From Polytrichum commune (lineage: Eukaryota > Streptophyta > Polytrichopsida > Polytrichales > Polytrichaceae): a stretch of 64,000 nt of DNA. Below, one piece after another: positions 62,002 through 64,000 of the stretch. How positions within the stretch are numbered: the stretch's first letter is position 1; each line of letters begins with the position of its first letter. The stretch spans positions 4,652,001 through 4,716,000 of the forward strand of contig OX485809.1 in assembly GCA_950295325.1 (NCBI GenBank), read 5' to 3'. The notes beneath the pieces are model-generated. The model was not told the origin of the DNA, searched no databases, and was given only the letters and a program-made list of their open reading frames with translations. A program made the position numbers and the translations under genes.

Positions 62002-64000
62002 CAATCCAAGACCAATGATAGTAAACCAACCACGCGGTCTAGTTCACAAACTTCAACCAATTCCTTGCACCCATATATTAAGAGCGATTGTAGGCTGTTG
62101 GGCCCTAATCTCACAATTTCCAACTTGTTCTGCAAAACTTTCTGGAAAGGTCCAATTTTTGCAGAGATGTATAGTTCCTCAAATCCAAGTCTGAAACTGT
62201 GTGCACATCCTGGAGCTTGAGCGATACCAAGTTGGTGCACAGAGCAAGGACGTCCCGCTCAAACACAACAGCAGCATCCACTTTCAGAATTTTGAGTGTT
62301 GTTGGTAGTTGTCCTACATAAGCTCCACAATGGACACGGCCACCAACCGTCTTGAAATAAGTCAAGGATTTCAGCCCTTCCAAGCCTTCAATTGAAAGCT
62401 TGCATGGATTAAACAAATCGCGTAATGCTTGCACAGTTAAGCTTCTCAACCCATGGAGGTCTTTGAAATTCAAAACTCCAGATATTTCGTACTCACAATA
62501 TAGCTTCAAGACCACAAGGTTCGTGCAATATTTCCATTTGATCGTCGTTAGACTCGTAATCCCGGATTTCTTCATATATTCACAAATCCCTGAAATACAA
62601 ACTCGTGTCAAATTCTCCCAACTACTCCTTGGCTCCTCCTCCAGCTCTGTAGGACGTGCATCCTTAGCATACACCCACCTCCGCTCCTTCATGTCCAAGG
62701 CCTTTAATTTTCCTTGCGCTTCCAATCTTGCAAACTCAACATACAAATCATGTATGCTCACTTCCCCAGTCCTCATCTCGGCATGCTCCAATAAGGCACT
62801 ATCCACCAAATGCCGCAACTGCAATTCCATCACAAAACAATCACAATTTAATCCATCGTATATGGCCATGAAATTTCCATGCACTCCCTTCAAATCATTG
62901 AATCCAAAATCTCTAGAAACTTCTTGTTCTCATGCTTGACCATATTCACACTTTCATCATAGTTGAACCTATCTCCCCAACAATTATGGTGTTTTACAAA
63001 CATAAGTTGCATGTTCTCCAAGGATTGCTCGTCAATCTCGAAGGAGCTGCAATCCAAGAAATATTTTGTCAATTAATACCAAACAATTCAAACTTATATT
63101 AAGATCTTAGGATGAATTAAGATTTTATTATATTGATATTCATGTTTGGACTTGAGGCATCAAAGAGGGGGATTGGCTACATACCCAATTTTCAATCACT
63201 TCCTTCTCCTTATTGTGAACAAGACACAACCACTCCATCAAATCCGGCTTGAATTCGTAATCTCTTGATAGGGAAAACACAACTAAATCCATAAACAACT
63301 CTTGCTCCTCTTTACGCAATCGGTCGAAATTCCTTCTAAGAATGTTGAACAAAGGATTTATTGGTTCTTGCAAATAGCTGGACTCTTTGAGTTTCTGTAA
63401 GTCCTTCATCCAAACCGAAGGTTCTTCACCTTCATATTGTAGGAAAACACCCAAGGCTTTCAATGATAATGGATGATAATGCGAACCTCGACCTTTGCCC
63501 TTGCCAAAGTAACAACTTTTGATACACTCCTCAATACCATTCACATCTTCCGTATTTTCAAATTCTTTTCCATTTGCTGCATGGTACAAAAACATATTCC
63601 TTGCATCATCCTTGTCAAGTTCTGGCATCTCAAAACGTGCACCTTCATCCACTTCAAGACTTTTGAGAGTCTTTCTTAAGCGGGATGTTATAATCACCCA
63701 ACTTCCCTCAACAAAAGGTGCTCGAGTAAACAATTTCCCTTGTTGCAATGAATCAGGATCATCCCAAACGTTGTCTATGGTTAGGAAGGATTTTTGCTTC
63801 CAAATCTCGGATTTCGAAAGGACGTCTTCACAATGCAAATACACCCAAATCATGAGTGGAGCGCACAATTAAAGGCATTGGCACATCTTCTCCAAGAATG
63901 AAAATAGATGTCAATAGAATGCTAAGAACATTAAAGGCACAAACAACATCAAGTCAAACATTGGGAGTTGCATCCTAAGTTGCCTTCATTTGCGTATAAA

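Larger units (their letters stand above)
54903..64000 (-). pseudogene. TIR-NB-LRR gene, copy B, disabled; continues past the right edge
   Basis: Homologous to copy A from the stop position (54903) to beyond 64000. The NB-ARC exon is 63832-63185 (648 nt, same length as in A; SFLTIDNVWDDP, HYHPLSLKALGVFLQ). The LRR exon starts at 62887. Lesions seen: the acceptor of the NB-ARC exon is AT instead of AG (63833); 8 net extra bases near 62140 shift the frame in the LRR; a 6617-bp Copia element lies after CAATC at 55384; CGA in A is TGA at 55235-55237; and 305 bases of the LRR end and tail (5477-5781 in A) are deleted at 54998/54999. The TIR and P-loop exons would lie to the right of the window. It should produce no full receptor, although a truncated product cannot be excluded. 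Confidence 0.9.

Overview
This window looks like nuclear DNA from a land plant. The genes have GT-AG introns, there are resistance-type TIR-NB-LRR genes, and the plant transposon classes Ty3/gypsy, Copia, MULE, hAT and MITEs are all present, with very low gene density and AT-rich spacers. There is a short run of the plant telomere unit TTTAGGG. The TIR domain begins with an FLSHSGAQK-type motif. From memory this is more like non-seed-plant (moss, fern or lycophyte) TNLs than the FLSFRGxDTR type of flowering plants, so a bryophyte or fern is my guess, not a demonstrated identity.

Layout. 1-3377: decayed Ty3/gypsy element on the minus strand, running off the left edge, with six in-register 228-bp copies of its RT/RNase H junction and an LTR edge at 3377. 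3379-9926: copy A of a duplicated locus, with a 2-kb 3' flank and a five-exon TNL gene on the minus strand that can be joined in one frame (about 1066 codons). 9927-12997: spacer with one CCT-chaperonin-like exon. 12998-13389: four 98-bp GC-rich tandem repeats. 13484-20222: MULE-like transposon with arms of about 550 bp and a broken transposase. Its left arm is split by a second, younger transposon (13719-16557) that carries four exons of a NOP2-type rRNA methyltransferase and other gene-like pieces. 20223-52933: about 32 kb with no convincing host gene, but dense in small elements. These include 501-bp PIF/Harbinger-like MITEs with TWA target sites, a 220-bp MITE family, fold-backs, a Ty3/gypsy solo LTR with target-site duplication, a possible LINE remnant, microsatellites and a hAT relic. 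52934-64000: copy B of the duplicated TNL locus, continuing past the right edge. It is disabled by several lesions, including a 6617-bp Copia element in the LRR exon.

How the parts relate. The two TNL loci are direct duplicates about 50 kb apart in the same orientation. Copy A keeps a readable gene model. Copy B has a lost splice acceptor, a frameshift, a nonsense codon, a 305-bp deletion and the Copia insertion. The Copia insertion is very young: its LTRs differ at 2 of 424 positions and it has a perfect CAATC duplication, and its own pol is broken only by one in-frame TAG that I can see. The homology between A and B stops at the gypsy LTR edge, so the gypsy insertion probably cut into copy A after the duplication. 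The nested transposon at 13.7-16.6 kb is the most unusual object: a young DNA transposon carrying exon-intron pieces of a cellular gene in splice-compatible phase.
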